Shown here piece after piece: positions 31,304 to 43,436 of a stretch of DNA of 64,000 nt. The notes beneath the pieces were generated by a model, which had not been told where the DNA came from, made no database searches, and saw nothing but the letters and a program-made list of their open reading frames with translations. This stretch comes from Anthonomus grandis grandis (taxonomy: Eukaryota; Arthropoda; Insecta; Coleoptera; Curculionidae). The first letter of the stretch is position 1, and each line of letters starts with the position of its first letter. The stretch spans positions 5,270,001-5,334,000 of the forward strand of contig NC_065562.1 of assembly GCF_022605725.1 (NCBI RefSeq), written 5' to 3'. A program made the translations under genes and the position numbers.

Positions 31304-34005
31304 TACCTAAAGTTTGTTTCATGGGCCTTTAACTGTGGCTCCTAGAAGAGCCAGGTATAAATACGTGTATTTTTACGCAAAGTTACAGCTGAATACCTGT
31401 GAAATGAACATCACCTAGAATCTATATCTATCTCAAGTTTTAATTGGGAACTATTCGGCAATGAAAATTACAGTTAACCAAAAACTATAATTTTCTGACT
31501 TTTAGGTAAATGAAAAATGTGTAAGGTGGTAAAACTATGCGGTGATGTACAAAGTTAATTTTTGAATACTGAAAATTAGATTTAAAGAATAAAAATATAT
31601 AATACCGGTTTAAATAGTCAAATTCCAAAACAATAATTACTTTGAGATAAAACCTTAAAAATAGTACCATAACAAATAATAATAGTTATTTATTAGAGTA
31701 AAATAGGCGTTTTAAAATTACTGCCTTCGCCAAAGCTCGTGTAGTAAACTTCATCATTTTACTCCCTATTAATCATTTTACTGCCTCATCTGTAAAAGTC
31801 AATAAAGTGAACTTTTGGTACACTTATGTTTTAAGTGGTCCTGAACAATAATCCAGTACCATTTTTCAAAAATAAATATCGCTAATACTACTCTCGATTT
31901 TTCGCACTTCAAACTTGAATACAGTAGGCCATGACCTGCCTTCTCTAAATGTCGAACTTGGCTCATAAGTGCTCATATAAGCTCCATTTTTGACCATCTA
32001 TCCAACAAAAAAAAGTTTTTGAAAATTGGTCAAGAAACAAAAATTTTAGAGGGGTGGCTAACCTTTAAGTGGGGTACACTGTATAGACATAATTTAATAT
32101 AAGCTAATGAGCATTAACTTCCTGTATAACCGGAAGTGCCACCAGCATAAAAATATTTAAGTCGTATGCCCCCCCATCCCTATCAACCCTATCAAATTAC
32201 GAGATTTTATAATTTCTTGTTTTCGAAAACAATTCTTTTGTAAATGGTTTTCGACTACGTTCATCCAGGGACACGCTGTATTAAAAATGTGCATATTTTA
32301 TTTGCAATTTTTTGTCAACCGCTCATTTTTTTAACTAGTTTGTGGATTTTTTAGGGAGAAAATTAAGAAAACAATACCCATTAATTGCATCAAAATTTAT
32401 GTTTTTTTAAATCTGAGACACCCTGTATTCTCATATTTATGAAAAATCCTACAATTTGAGTTTAAACACTTAACTGTATCAATTATATAGCTGTAAATTA
32501 AAATAATTCGTATTTCTATTGTATTACATTATATATACAGGGTGTACAGTTGTATTAGATTATATAGATTATATGTATGTGATGTACATATAAGTATTAG
32601 AATAATTTGATATTTTTTCGTCTAAAAGTGTTAATTATTTGCGGATCCAAGATTTTAGTAATAAATGTCATAAAAATATGAATATGTACTATCTACATGT
32701 ATATAAAAATCCAATTTTAGAATAACTTAAGCAGGAAGTATATTATACATATACTTAGTACATATACATATATTATGTAAGTACATACCTATATTATTAA
32801 AATTAGAAGTTTTTAAATTTTTGTTATAAAATATAGGCAATTATACACCAAAATTCAACCCGGCATTTTGTCCTGTTTAATTAGCTTTAAACCATAACTT
32901 TAAGTTTTTTCATAAAAATAATATAGGTACTAGTAATGTTTCTTTCATTTTGTTATTTAAAATGTTTGTGAGAATTATTTTCTATTAAAACATATTTCTC
33001 CACTTTGTTCCTAATTAACTTCAAATGTCAACTTTAAAGATTAAGGCCTTATCAATAATAATTCTGCGATGCGGTACAAATCAATGCAAAAAATGCCAAA
33101 AATTAAGTCTTTATAGATTTGGAATCGTTTTATTTTTCTAGGCACGTGCATTTTTTTTTTAATTTTAGCGTTTGAAATAATAATGGAAAAATTTTAATTT
33201 TAATGCGAACAAAACCAAAATGATGACTCAACAATTTTTCGCGATTTTTACAAATCTTTTCAATGCGATAATATGGTAGGTGTAATATTTTATGTAGTTT
33301 TACAGAGGCAAATAATGCAGGCGACAAAACCTTACTATATATTAAGGCAAGCAATTAGACCAAGCAATTTTATCTTAGTGTATCTAAATAAATAAGGCAA
33401 AAAACATAGTCACAAGTTTCTAATAATAAGTTAAATCAATATGTTAAGAATAAACTAAAAATTAATTAAAACATCCATTTTCCCAAAATTTAATTTTTGC
33501 GAATACCTCGTTCTGCCTTTATACGGCGCGGCGCGGCGCGAGAGAATTATTCACTAACAGATAAAATTTAAAATGTTATCAGTAATGGCAACGTCGCTTC
33601 GATTCTTACACGGTTAGCGCATAAAATATTCTTATTTAAGGAAGCATTGATGTCTGCTTGTCGGTTCACAGCTTGCCATTTACGTGGGTTATCTATTCGT
33701 TAGTATAATTATCTTTGCTAGAACCTACCTTCAATAATAAGCATTGTTTAAGGCTAAAGCTGTCTAAAAACTGAAAGCATTTAAAAAATACTGTAAAACA
33801 AACAACATATCTTAACCACACAAAATAAAGTATGGTTACAACAATATATTTGTAATAAAAGGTGAGGAACACGTTTAACCCACACAATTATACTAAATGA
33901 AAGTACAAAACAAATTTATTGACCTTTACGAAGATGTTGCGAAATGCTAGAATAATCTCTTGTACTGCTAATTTTGTAATGCGTTTTATTTTTTTATTTT
34001 CACAG
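31304..34005. other. Intron 3, no gene; MITE relics
   Basis: AT-rich. Decayed mariner-type ends are visible: ggtacactgtatag (about 32073), gggacacgctgta (about 32268), gagacaccctgtat (about 32416) and tacagggtgtacag (about 32537). A short GGCGC tandem lies near 33525-33541. It ends in 'ttttcacag' acceptor at 34005. No coding signal. Confidence 0.5.
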
Positions 34006-34266
34006 GTATATTTTCACTAAAATGTCACCAATAACGAGACTACTCTTCCATCCAGACGATGATCGTCTATTAAAATACGAATATGATGACAATCAGAAAA
34101 TTGAACCCACTTGGTATATACCTATAATTCCTATGGTGCTTGTTAATGGCGCCGATGGAATCGGTACTGGTTGGATGACGAGGATTCCAAATTACAATCC
34201 AAGAGACTTGGTTAAATGTATCCATGATATGTTGGAAGATCGTGAGCCTGCGGAATTATCTCCCTG
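34006..34266 (+). CDS. Top2: DNA topoisomerase II, exon with the active-site Tyr
   Basis: The first base completes the Arg codon from the previous exon; the next codon is the catalytic Tyr (SPR-Y-IFTKMSP) that forms the 5'-phosphotyrosyl link with DNA. It continues LLKYEYDDNQKIEPTWYIPI, PMVLVNGADGIGTGWMTRIP and NYNPRDLVKCIHDMLEDREP, the conserved core leading to the tower domain. It ends TG of a Trp codon before donor gtaagt (phase 2). No lesions. Confidence 0.97.
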
Positions 34267-34487
34267 GTAAGTTAAGCGCACATCTTTTTCCATTAAATAT
34301 TTGACGTAAAGCGTGTATAATCGCGAAGTTAAGTGGGGACTACGAATAATATGTAACAGGGCTTTCCGTGTAAATGACGGAATCTTTCATTGTGGTGAAA
34401 CAATTTTCTCGAAAATATCCCGCAATTTTTGCTCTCTTATGAATATTTCTTAAACAACCAAAATTTATTGGTTCATGATCAATATAT
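34267..34487. other. Start of Top2 intron 4
   Basis: No gene. Confidence 0.5.
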
Positions 34488-35744
34488 CGCACATGTAATC
34501 CAAAAGTGTCACTATACAAAATATTTGCAAAATGTACTTTTTACAATAAAACTCTTCCGAACCACACCGGCAACAATGTCACTATACAAAATATCTTGAA
34601 TAATTACATTAGAGTCCTCTGGATGGCGGTGTCATTATGGCTTACGCAATATTAATACGCTCGTGGCGGGCAATAGTGACATTTTTTGTTTAGTGACGGT
34701 TTAGCCAAACCCAAATTGAAATATATTACAAAACTTCATACAGTGACTAAACTTTTAAGCAAATTAGTTGTTCGGCGCGTCGTTCAACACGTCAAAATCG
34801 CAAAAGTTTTTAATTAAATAAACTTTACACAGAAAGATTAAAATTGTTCGATCGAAAAAAACAAGACATCAAAAGTCTTATTGAAAATTCCTTAATACTT
34901 CAATGCTATGTACACTCCTTTTATAATAATATTTTGTAATGATAATTACCCACTATATTTAATTTACCGAACGAAAATATTTTGTTTTTTCATAATGGAA
35001 GCTGTCCATATTTAAAGTTGTGTTTATGTTGTATTTACCAGGTTTTTGAATATTTTGTTTTAGGAATTAATTTTTTGTTTTTGCAGTTGTTTTTAGAGCC
35101 ATTAATTTGGCTTTAGTGCCATTTCTGTAGCAGTGATGTAAACTTTTATTGGCACAGTGTAAATTTAACCGTAGTTTAAAATTTAAACGTAAACGACAGC
35201 TATTTTGTATGAATTTGAATGGAAAATAACAGTGATGGTTTAAATTTTAAGCTATGGTTAAGTTCGCGGTGCATAAGTAGTCATTTAGATGGTCGGTTTA
35301 AGTTAAGTTAGTAGTTAAGATAAAAAATATTTTTTAGAAGTACCTACCTACATCATTTTTTGTTCAAGCAGTTGTGTGTAAAAATAAATGTTTCATGTTT
35401 CATTTAATATAATAATATTATGCTTTTCTACATATTTCTATTTTTTTTTTTTAATTTTATGGTTTGAAAAATTTTGACAAATTCTAAAAATATTGCATAT
35501 AATAAATGGAAAAGTGACACTATAAATCAAAAAACTAAAAAATAAACAAATAAAAGAATTTATTTTCCATTTCTGTTTAATAAAATGGTTAAAGCCAAAA
35601 CATCGTTCACTGTGATAAAAAAATCGTTCATTTATTATCAATATAATCACCGTTATTTGTCTTTCCATTTTGCCGAAAACTTTAAACTGCTCTCCTGAAA
35701 AATTTAAATTTTTCGTATAGTGACACTTTTGGATTACATGTGCG
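34488..35744. mobile_element. Unclassified non-autonomous TIR element, 1.26 kb
   Basis: Perfect 30-bp terminal repeats, cgcacatgtaatccaaaagt.. and ..acttttggattacatgtgcg, flanked by 'atat' on both sides (34484-34487 and 35745-35748). A subterminal direct repeat of gtcactatacaaaatat occurs at 34508 and 34577. No transposase ORF is present. The superfamily is not recognised from the termini. Confidence 0.8.
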
Positions 35745-36339
35745 ATATAGTCGGCTCGTTTTACCCTAACACATAATGATTATCTCGGGGTATAAGTGGA
35801 GCGGTTAAACAATGAATTCCTTATCGCCGTATTATTCACATTTATATTGAGTACCAGTTTGGACGACTGTTACCAGCGGTTTAAAAACATTTTTGGTTTT
35901 TAATGTAACATTGGCTATTATTTTAAAGGGTACTAATATTCTTTTTAAAGGAAATGCTTTTTTATACTTAAATATTAATTGTTTTATTATTATTATTATT
36001 ATTATTATTAATATTTATTAGTGTAACCTAATATTTATTATGATTTAATAAGGTAAAAAAGAGGTAGATTTGGGTTAAAAAAGGATTATAAATTCTGGAA
36101 AATGTACAAAACTCAAATACAGTGTCAAAAAAAATAGGTTAAGAGGATTATGTACCTGAATGTAATAATTTGCCTGATTGGACAAATAAATACTTTAATG
36201 GTCTATACTTACATTCTATTCCTTTTGGTATTTTGAAGTGATATCATCAGGCTATTATTTAAATTTACGATTTTTTGTGATTTTTTAATTTTTGAATTAT
36301 GGATTCGCATGAAGACATAACGAGGTGAAGAAATAACAG
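35745..36339. other. Intron 4, no gene; (ATT)n run
   Basis: A (ATT)n microsatellite at about 35984-36012. Otherwise AT-rich, with nothing recognised. Confidence 0.5.
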
Positions 36340-37052
36340 GGAGCCATTGACATCTGTTTTGGCAGTAAAGAAGCGGACATGTGATGCATGCCAGATCTCA
36401 AGAAGCACTTTACATAAGATTTGCAATATGCACAAACAAGAAGTGGACAAACCAAATAAAAGAATACGTCGGCATCCAAAAAGTCTGGACTTACCCAAAC
36501 AATTAAGAGCGAAATTAGAACCATTATTTATAACATGTATAAAAGTAAACATCACGTGACGATGGCTGCCATACTAAAAAAAATAAAGGACAAAGAACTT
36601 TGCGACATTAGTTTCATTAGTTTGGCAAAAGTTCTAAAGAATTGGGGATTTCGTTACAAAAAGACGAATAATCGTCTTTTTGTAACGAAATCGTGGATGC
36701 CGACGTATTCTTTTATTTGGTTTGTTCAGTTCTTGTTTGTGCATATTGCAAATCTTATGTAAAGTGCTTCTTGAGATCTGGCATGCATCACATGTCCGCT
36801 TCTTTGCGAACTGATACTGTGTGAACTTTGACTTGTAATGCCGATATTTTTGAACATTGGTTTGAAGAAAAACTCCTCAAACGGTTGGAAAATCCTTCTA
36901 TTAAAGTCTTGGACAACGCCTCATACCATTCCAGAGTAGAAGAGAAATTTCCCACTAGCAGTTGGAAGAAAGAGGAAATAAAAACGTGGCTAGAGCAAAA
37001 AAATATTGCTCATGACGATATATTTTTAAAGGCTGATTTTAACTACTTCTAG
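36340..37052 (+). pseudogene. DDE transposase (Tc1/IS630, same branch as 19-20 kb), rearranged by inverted duplication
   Basis: The + frames read QISRSTLHKICNMHKQEVDK, IRRHPKSLDLPKQL, ILKKIKDKELCDIS and LAKVLKNWGFRYKK (binding region). Later come CNADIFEHWFEEKLLKRLEN and second-Asp motif KVLDNASYHSRVEEKFP. Between them, from 36670, the sequence is the reverse complement of earlier parts of the same gene (36646-36668 and 36351-36476). The region with the first Asp and everything after the second Asp is missing. Confidence 0.8.
36351..36810. repeat. Fold-back inverted duplication
   Basis: Centre: gatttcgttacaaaaagacga - ataa - its exact complement (36646-36691). Then 36692-36810 is the complement of about 36351-36476 (for example gcatgccagatctcaagaag against cttcttgagatctggcatgc). 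The intervening 36477-36645 is skipped. Confidence 0.9.
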
Positions 37053-37730
37053 CTTTCACAAACCACTCAAAACATGTTTTGTCTATAGCAAAACCTTCCT
37101 TTTTTAAAAAATCCTTCTTTTGATTTATATTAGTTCCTGATTGCCATTTACTCCTGATATCTTCCTTATTTTTGGCAATTTCAGCTGCTTGCGTTTTCCC
37201 AATATTAAACCTCTTTGCCAAATGACGAACTGAAACACTTTCTCTGTCTTATTAAACAAAGTTAGACAGTGTAGTTAACAACTTCCATCTTTTCCTTTAA
37301 CGAGAGCATCATTTTTTTTGGTGCCATTTTACAGTTACAATAATAAAATATCCCAATCAACTACGAATTTGCCTGAACTGAAGATAAACCACAAGATTAC
37401 ATACTGGCTAGCCAACGAAATGCGTAAATGGGGAATCACCTAATATAAATCGGGGAGTTACCGAATTTTATGTATGTAGATATGTGCATTGCAATAAGCG
37501 GAACTTAAAATCGTCCGGGTATTAGAGTTTCGCTCCGCATCCGCTTATGGGAGATTTTTTGATCACATACAGAAAAATCTAGTGTCCGCGTCCGTTTATA
37601 AGAGCGTCCGCTTATCGGAATGCATTTAACAGTGAAAATGATATGCTGAAATTCGGTTCCAGGAACTTTGTCCGGTTAAAAAAGATAAAAGTCCGCTTAT
37701 AGGAGCTGTCCGCAAGGAGAGCTTTCACTG
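37039..37730 (-). pseudogene. Tigger/pogo-like element end with CENP-B-type HTH fragment
   Basis: The minus frame (37240-37039) reads AKRFNIGKTQAAEIAKNKED, then GFAIDKTCFEWFVKARS, the psq-HTH to CENP-B transition of Tigger/jerky transposases. The right end (37730) reads cagtgaaagctctccttgcg inward, followed by repeated 'gtccgcttat' motifs, as in Tigger TIRs, with TA after it. The left end and DDE domain are missing. Confidence 0.75.
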
Positions 37731-37979
37731 TACATTTCAAAAGCTGTATTTATAATGTTACATTCGTGAGTCTTAAACTTAAGTGTGATTCAAATATGAC
37801 ATCCAGATCACGTTTTTTACTAAGCCCAGGAAGTCCCATTCCATAAATTATCAATGTCATTATAATATACATAATGACATTAATAATTTATGATAGTTTT
37901 GAAGGGTGGGTGCCGTGAGTCTATTGAAACCAAAGACCAATTTCCATTCTCTGTAACTTTGCTAAGATACTAGAAAAAA

Positions 37980-38680
37980 ATCTTTATTTGCGCATTCAAC
38001 CAGTCATTGGACAAACAAAGCCAAGTAGACATTATTGACCTGGATTTTTCTAAGGTTTTTGATCGATTGGATCATAGGCTTCTTTTAAAAAACTTGAAAG
38101 CTATTGTTTTTCACCTGATTTTAACTCCTTATGAGAAAATTATTTGTTAGGCAGAAAACAATATGTTTTTCACAGGGGCTTTCGTTCACATTAATATATT
38201 GCATCTTCGGGGGTGCCACAGGGGTCTAACTTGGAACCGGATTTAATTACTATCCTTATCAATAAGAAACTCCTATTTGCCGATGACCTTAAGATATTTT
38301 CTACTATCGTAAACATAAATGATTGTTATTCTTGCAGAGCAACTTGAATTTTATTGGTTTGTGGTGCACTAAAAACAAATTAAATCTTAATGTCTCAAAA
38401 TGTAAAGTGCTTACTTTTTCACGGAAAAAATCCAATTGAATTTAAATATAGATATAGGATTTGGGTATACTCTTTGACCCTAAATTAACCTTTGTGGATC
38501 AGGCAGAGTCTGTCTCTGATCGCGCTGGTAGGGCACTGGGCTTTATAGTACGCAACTGTCGGGGTTTTAATAACATAGAAGCAATAAAAACATTATTTTT
38601 TAGCTTTGTACGTTCTAAACTTGAATACGCTTCTGTTATATAATTTTATTAAGTATCTAATGCTTTCAAGTTGATGGTTT
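37980..38680 (+). pseudogene. LINE reverse transcriptase relic
   Basis: + frames in order: VDIIDLDFSKVFDRLDHRLL, a GVPQG-like 'ggtgccacaggggt' site, LFADDLKIFSTIVN (YADD equivalent) and LGILFDPKLTFVDQAESVSD with VRSKLEYASVI. Multiple frameshifts. This is a different LINE from that at 5590-10690. Confidence 0.8.
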
Positions 38681-38727
38681 TTAATGTGTTTTCAAGTGAT
38701 GGTAACTGTATGTAATGTCAGCGTCGG

Positions 38728-41725
38728 ACTGGTGGCATAAGGGCCTAGCGGGCAGAGACCTCAATAGGGCCCAGAAAACTGGGTATATAATCTACCCATG
38801 GAAAAAAAACAAATAAAAAGTTTAAATTATTATATATTAAAACAAAATCAAAGAACATATTCTATTATCTGCAGTATACTACTTAAAGCTACGTTAACAG
38901 AAATCAGGAACTCAAGCTCTAGTCCTATAAAATTATAACATAAAATGGCAAAAAAACAAAAAGTGAAATTTATAAAAACTTACTTATTAGATAAGAAGTT
39001 TTTTTTGCAACAGCGACGTAGAATTTGCAATTTCGTCAATTAAATGATCATAGTCTAAAGCTTCAAGCAAATCTGCTTCTGAACTTATTATTATAAAAGC
39101 TTCTACTAACTCTTGCCCTAAAAGGGACCTAAGACGATTTAAGACTAATTTTAATTTGGAGAAAACACGCTCACAAGCAACTTGCGTACAAGATAATGTC
39201 AAAAAACACTTGTATACTATATACAGATGACTATATGCTCCGACATGCAGACTATGTTCAAGAAGTTTTTTTAGACAACAATGTAAGCAACCTGCACAGT
39301 TTTTCTTTTGTGAAGTTGGAGAAGTTTTATTATCATCATCATCAGATTCGGATTCACTGTTTTCTATTTCTACATAAAATCCCTCTGGTAAGCATGACGA
39401 ATCTTCTGTCAGGATTTTTAGATCCTTAAAATTTTTTGCAAAATTATTTAGTTCTGTTTTAATACAAGAAGTAGGTAATCCCGACAGTTTTGAAATTTCC
39501 TCAAAACGCTATTATCTAGACGATCAGTTTGTTTTATTAATTGCTCAAAATTTCGCGGATCAAAAAAGTAAAAAGAATCATAAATGGTTTTGTGCTTTTC
39601 AAATCTGTTTTCTAAACTTTGTGTTAACTGATTTATTATTGCTTTATATGTCACAATTTCAAAAGCTTTGTAAGGACCCAGCTCAGTAATTTTGGAAATT
39701 TCGTCGGAGGCATCTTCTCCAGGCATTTTTTTTACTTTTCTTGTTCTATGTACCGGAAAGTTCTCTTCAATAAGTATATCCTTTTTATATATATTATAAG
39801 TTTTTTTAAGTCAATAAATTTCTTAGTGTTATCATAATTTTTTTAAAATTATTAAACATTTTTTCTATTTCGGATTTTGCATTCATTATTCTTTTAAAAG
39901 CAACCTGAAAATTTAGTCCTGCGGTCCTGTAAATAATTTGATGCTGGGGTTAATATATTAAAAATTTGAAGAAATATTAAACTTAAAATTATAGTTTCAA
40001 AACTCGTCCATGTATTTAATAAAGAATTTGCCTCCGACGATGTTTTACCATCAAATTCATTTTCTTGATCGCAAGATATATATTTTTAAGCTTTTAGAGC
40101 AGGCTGGAGTATAGTTCACCGGATATATTTTGGTGCGATCCGAAAATTACTTCCAAAGCCCTTGCTTTGCTCCGCCAAGGGGTGTTACAAATCTTTTTTA
40201 AGGTTCTAAAATCATTACGTTGGTCTTTCCACACTAAATCACGCTTATAAGATTCAGAAAAAAAGACCGCAGTGCTATTAAGAAGACCAAACAAATTTTT
40301 ACATTTAATTAAGCATTCTGTTGTATCACATACTACTAAATTTAGGATGTGGGCATAGCACCAAGTGTATACCGAATAATTAGCGTTATTTTTTATATGA
40401 GCCTGTAGTCCGTGGTATTGCCCAGACATGCTAGCGGCTCCGTCAAAGGAACAGCCAATAACATTAGCAATTTCCAAATTCATTAATTTAAATTCTTCAT
40501 TTAAATTCAAAAAAACATTTCTTGCAATAATAGCACACTGTTCCCTTACACTTACTTCCTGAGTTGAATCAATTTGCACACTAAACTTTTTGGCCTTTTG
40601 AATTTCTAAAGATATTTCCTGTTTCAAAAAACTCACCAAGATAAGAATAACTTTGTTAACAAATGTTTTACTGATAAAAGTTAAATGAGACCCTCTACCT
40701 TGTTTGTTATCATGTTTTCGAGAAGAAATTTTATTGATATAGGTTTTCATAATATTGTCATATTTTGCTAGCAACAAACATAGTTCAAGAAAGTTGCCAC
40801 GGTTGATTTTAAAATTCGTAGTAGCTAATGAGCTGCTATTTTCTTCTTTACCTCGATACGCAAGGTGTTGCTTAGAAATAAAAAGAATTATATCAATGAT
40901 TCTTTTTACGATTTCTCTGTTATTAATTATTTCACTTTTTCTTTGATTAGCCAGATCAACATTTATTTTTACCTCGATATTCTGATTGCTTATTGCCCTA
41001 AAGTAGGCTTGCACAGATAAGGAATGACCGAGCGACTCTTTATGCTCTTTAACATGTTGAGTTGAATGCCGAAAGTCGCTCATTCCTTCTGAACTAAATG
41101 TTTGTCTATTTTTAACATCACTAAAAACCATGCAAATAGAGCAGAACAGCTTATTTAATTCCACAAAATAGGACAACCAGTTTCTAACAACGAGTTCCCC
41201 GTTTGGTCATTTTCTCTGGTATAATTTGGGATTAAACGGCAGCTTAGGATAATCGAAATAAGTGGGTTAATTTGGATGTTGTTTAACAAAATTTAGATTT
41301 CTTGTACTGTTGCGTGGGTAGGAGGAGAAAAAAATAGTATTACATTATTTGTCTTAGTTGAAATATCTGTTAATTCCATAGCGTCACATTTTCCAATAAA
41401 TCCGATTCTGATTCCGAAGAGTTTGAAGACAACAAAGCCGAATCTTCTGATATTTTATAAGTCGAATCTGTTGGATCCTGAACATCAGGCTCCAAGGAAC
41501 TACAGTTATTACCTTTGTCTGCAACTACACTGCTATGAATGATGACATTTTGGCTACTAGTAGGTAAAGGCTCTTTTAGATTCAAAAATGACGTGATCTT
41601 TATGGAGGATGCTGATGCAGTCTCCATAGCCTTTTTTCTTTTATTTTTTGTGAACCGGACAAAAAGTGCTTTTGCTTTTTTAGGGGTGGTTCGACTTCGG
41701 ACAGTTTATCGTTCTTGCTAGACAT
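38728..41725 (-). pseudogene. hAT transposase (ZMYM1/DUF4371 type), copy 1
   Basis: Start MSSKNDKLSEVEPPLKK at 41725 with an early frameshift. An acidic N-terminal region (41627-41370) follows. Then a TTF-type zinc-finger part (FCSICMVFSDVKNRQTFSSE, STQHVKEHKESLGHS), the DUF4371 block (RGNFLELCLLLAKYD), first Asp KKFSVQIDSTQEVS, second Asp GCSFDGAASMSGQYHG and YTWCYAHILNLVV. NTPWRSK stands where TRW is expected. The C-terminal hAT dimerisation block is TQVACERVFSKLKLVLNRLR (39200-38990). There are several frameshifts near 40090, 39730 and 39440. The left end cagcgtcggactgg (38728) looks like a ZMYM-hAT TIR. The right end was not found. Confidence 0.85.
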
Positions 41726-41752
41726 TATTTTCTATCCTAAAAGCACTATGAC

Positions 41753-43428
41753 CAGTGGCGGCTCGTGACATTTGACTATGGAGGGGCGCGCAAATCCAAA
41801 TAAATATATACTTACTAATAAATAAAAAAATATAACTGGACGTACCTAAGTATATGTTATAATATGTGAGACATGACGGTTTGCAGTCATCATGGTACAA
41901 TCACAAAAAGTTTGCACATAAATGTCTTAATTTGGCAATCAAAAATAAAGAACATTGTTACAAAACAATCGCATTTACACATCACGGAACCTCACACTAA
42001 AATATTTTTGCCACCTCTCTGCGGTTTTAAAAACAATAACAAGTAACTTTAAAACGTGAAGAAAAATTATACTTATTAATAAATGTTCAATAGGTACTTA
42101 AGCTACTTCTTTAAAGTAAAATCTGCTCGACGGTCTTTCATATTTATAAATCTTTCCATTACTTTTTCATCAAAATTGTTTATTTCCATCACTAAATTTC
42201 TATTGATGAACATCATGGCTAAAGCATTAAGTCTTTCATTAAGCATAGTACTTTGCAGGAAGGTTGAAAAATTGCGCTCGGCCTCTGCAGTTGTCATTGG
42301 GGTCGTCACAATGATATTTAATAATTTTATTGTTTTGCCAAGATTATTTTCTAAAATAAATGAAAGCAAGTTCATAGCTCCAATATTTTGTGAGAAATCT
42401 GGTCTTGAGTAAATGACTTCTAGTTCAGTTCTTAATCTAATTTTACATAACATGGGATAAAAAGTAACTACATTATCTAAAATATCCACTGGAAAGGTCT
42501 TGTTATATTTTGGATACGCTTCTTTATCGAACAAGTTAGCTGCTTGAAGATAATCTCGATAGGAAAATCTGTCCTTCGCTTGGGTAACAACTGTATCACA
42601 TACCTCTTTTGCAATAATACTTCTCAAGTTATCGTCACTTCTTCTTCTGACACTTTCAAAGTTTAATTCTACATTAGCCTTAATATTATCGGTGTCGTTT
42701 CTTATTTTGGCAATGCTTGATTCAAATATCGACAGATCTTAGAGAGTAATATTTAAATCCGGTAAAGGTCTGCCTAAAGTCTTAATGTTTACTTTTTCTT
42801 CCAGTGAAAGATTTGAAAAATTACAGTTAATTAAAAAGCTTACACGATTCATTATTAAATTTCAATAATAATTATTGTATTGTTCACTCTCGAAATACTC
42901 AGACACACACAAACCACCGATCACGGAACCGATTAAAAACAAAATTTTGCCGAATAAACAACAAAAAATGTCTTCCTGCCGCCTGCGGTCCGATTTACAA
43001 AACATTAAAACAAAAGCCGAATCCACCATAAAACTGGGGCGCTAAATTTTTGCGCGCCTCGCTATCGGTAACGAGCGTGATAAAAGCTGAGAAGATGGGT
43101 CGTCGAGAGTAGCTTTTCGGTCAAATTATGGACGCGGATGTGAGCGCGCCCCACGACAAATAGAGGAAGATAGATGAGCTGTACCTTGCGCGAGACAGAG
43201 AGGGGTATATGTAGGATGCCAGGAGCACTTTGGTTGTTGATTTGAATATCGCATTATCTCCTATAGTACGGGCGCTTGTGTTAAACGTTTAAACGCGGGT
43301 TGATAAAAAATATATCTAATATAATTAATAATTACTGCACAGGAGTTTTAAATTTAAAATAAATTAATTTTTAATGAAATTACTGGGGGGGCGCGCGCCC
43401 TTGGGCTCCTATTAGCAAGCCGTCAATG
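41753..43428 (-). mobile_element. hAT element, copy 2, internally deleted (1.68 kb)
   Basis: Termini cagtggcggctcgtgacatt and (complement of the right end) cattgacggcttgctaatag, imperfect TIRs each leading to ggggcgcgc. The 8-bp duplication is actatgac (41745-41752) / attatgac (43429-43436), one mismatch. Inserted just upstream of the start of hAT copy 1. Confidence 0.88.
42103..42852 (-). pseudogene. hAT transposase C-terminal half (copy 2)
   Basis: Starts MNRVSFLINCNFSNL near 42852, has a stop near 42737, then is open from about 42630: DTVVTQAKDRFSYRDYL, YPKYNKTFPVDILDNVV, and the hAT dimerisation signature TTAEAERNFSTFLQSTMLNE with RLNALAMMF. N-terminal zinc finger and RNase-H core are deleted, so it could at most encode a dimerisation peptide. 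Confidence 0.82.
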
Positions 43429-43436
43429 ATTATGAC

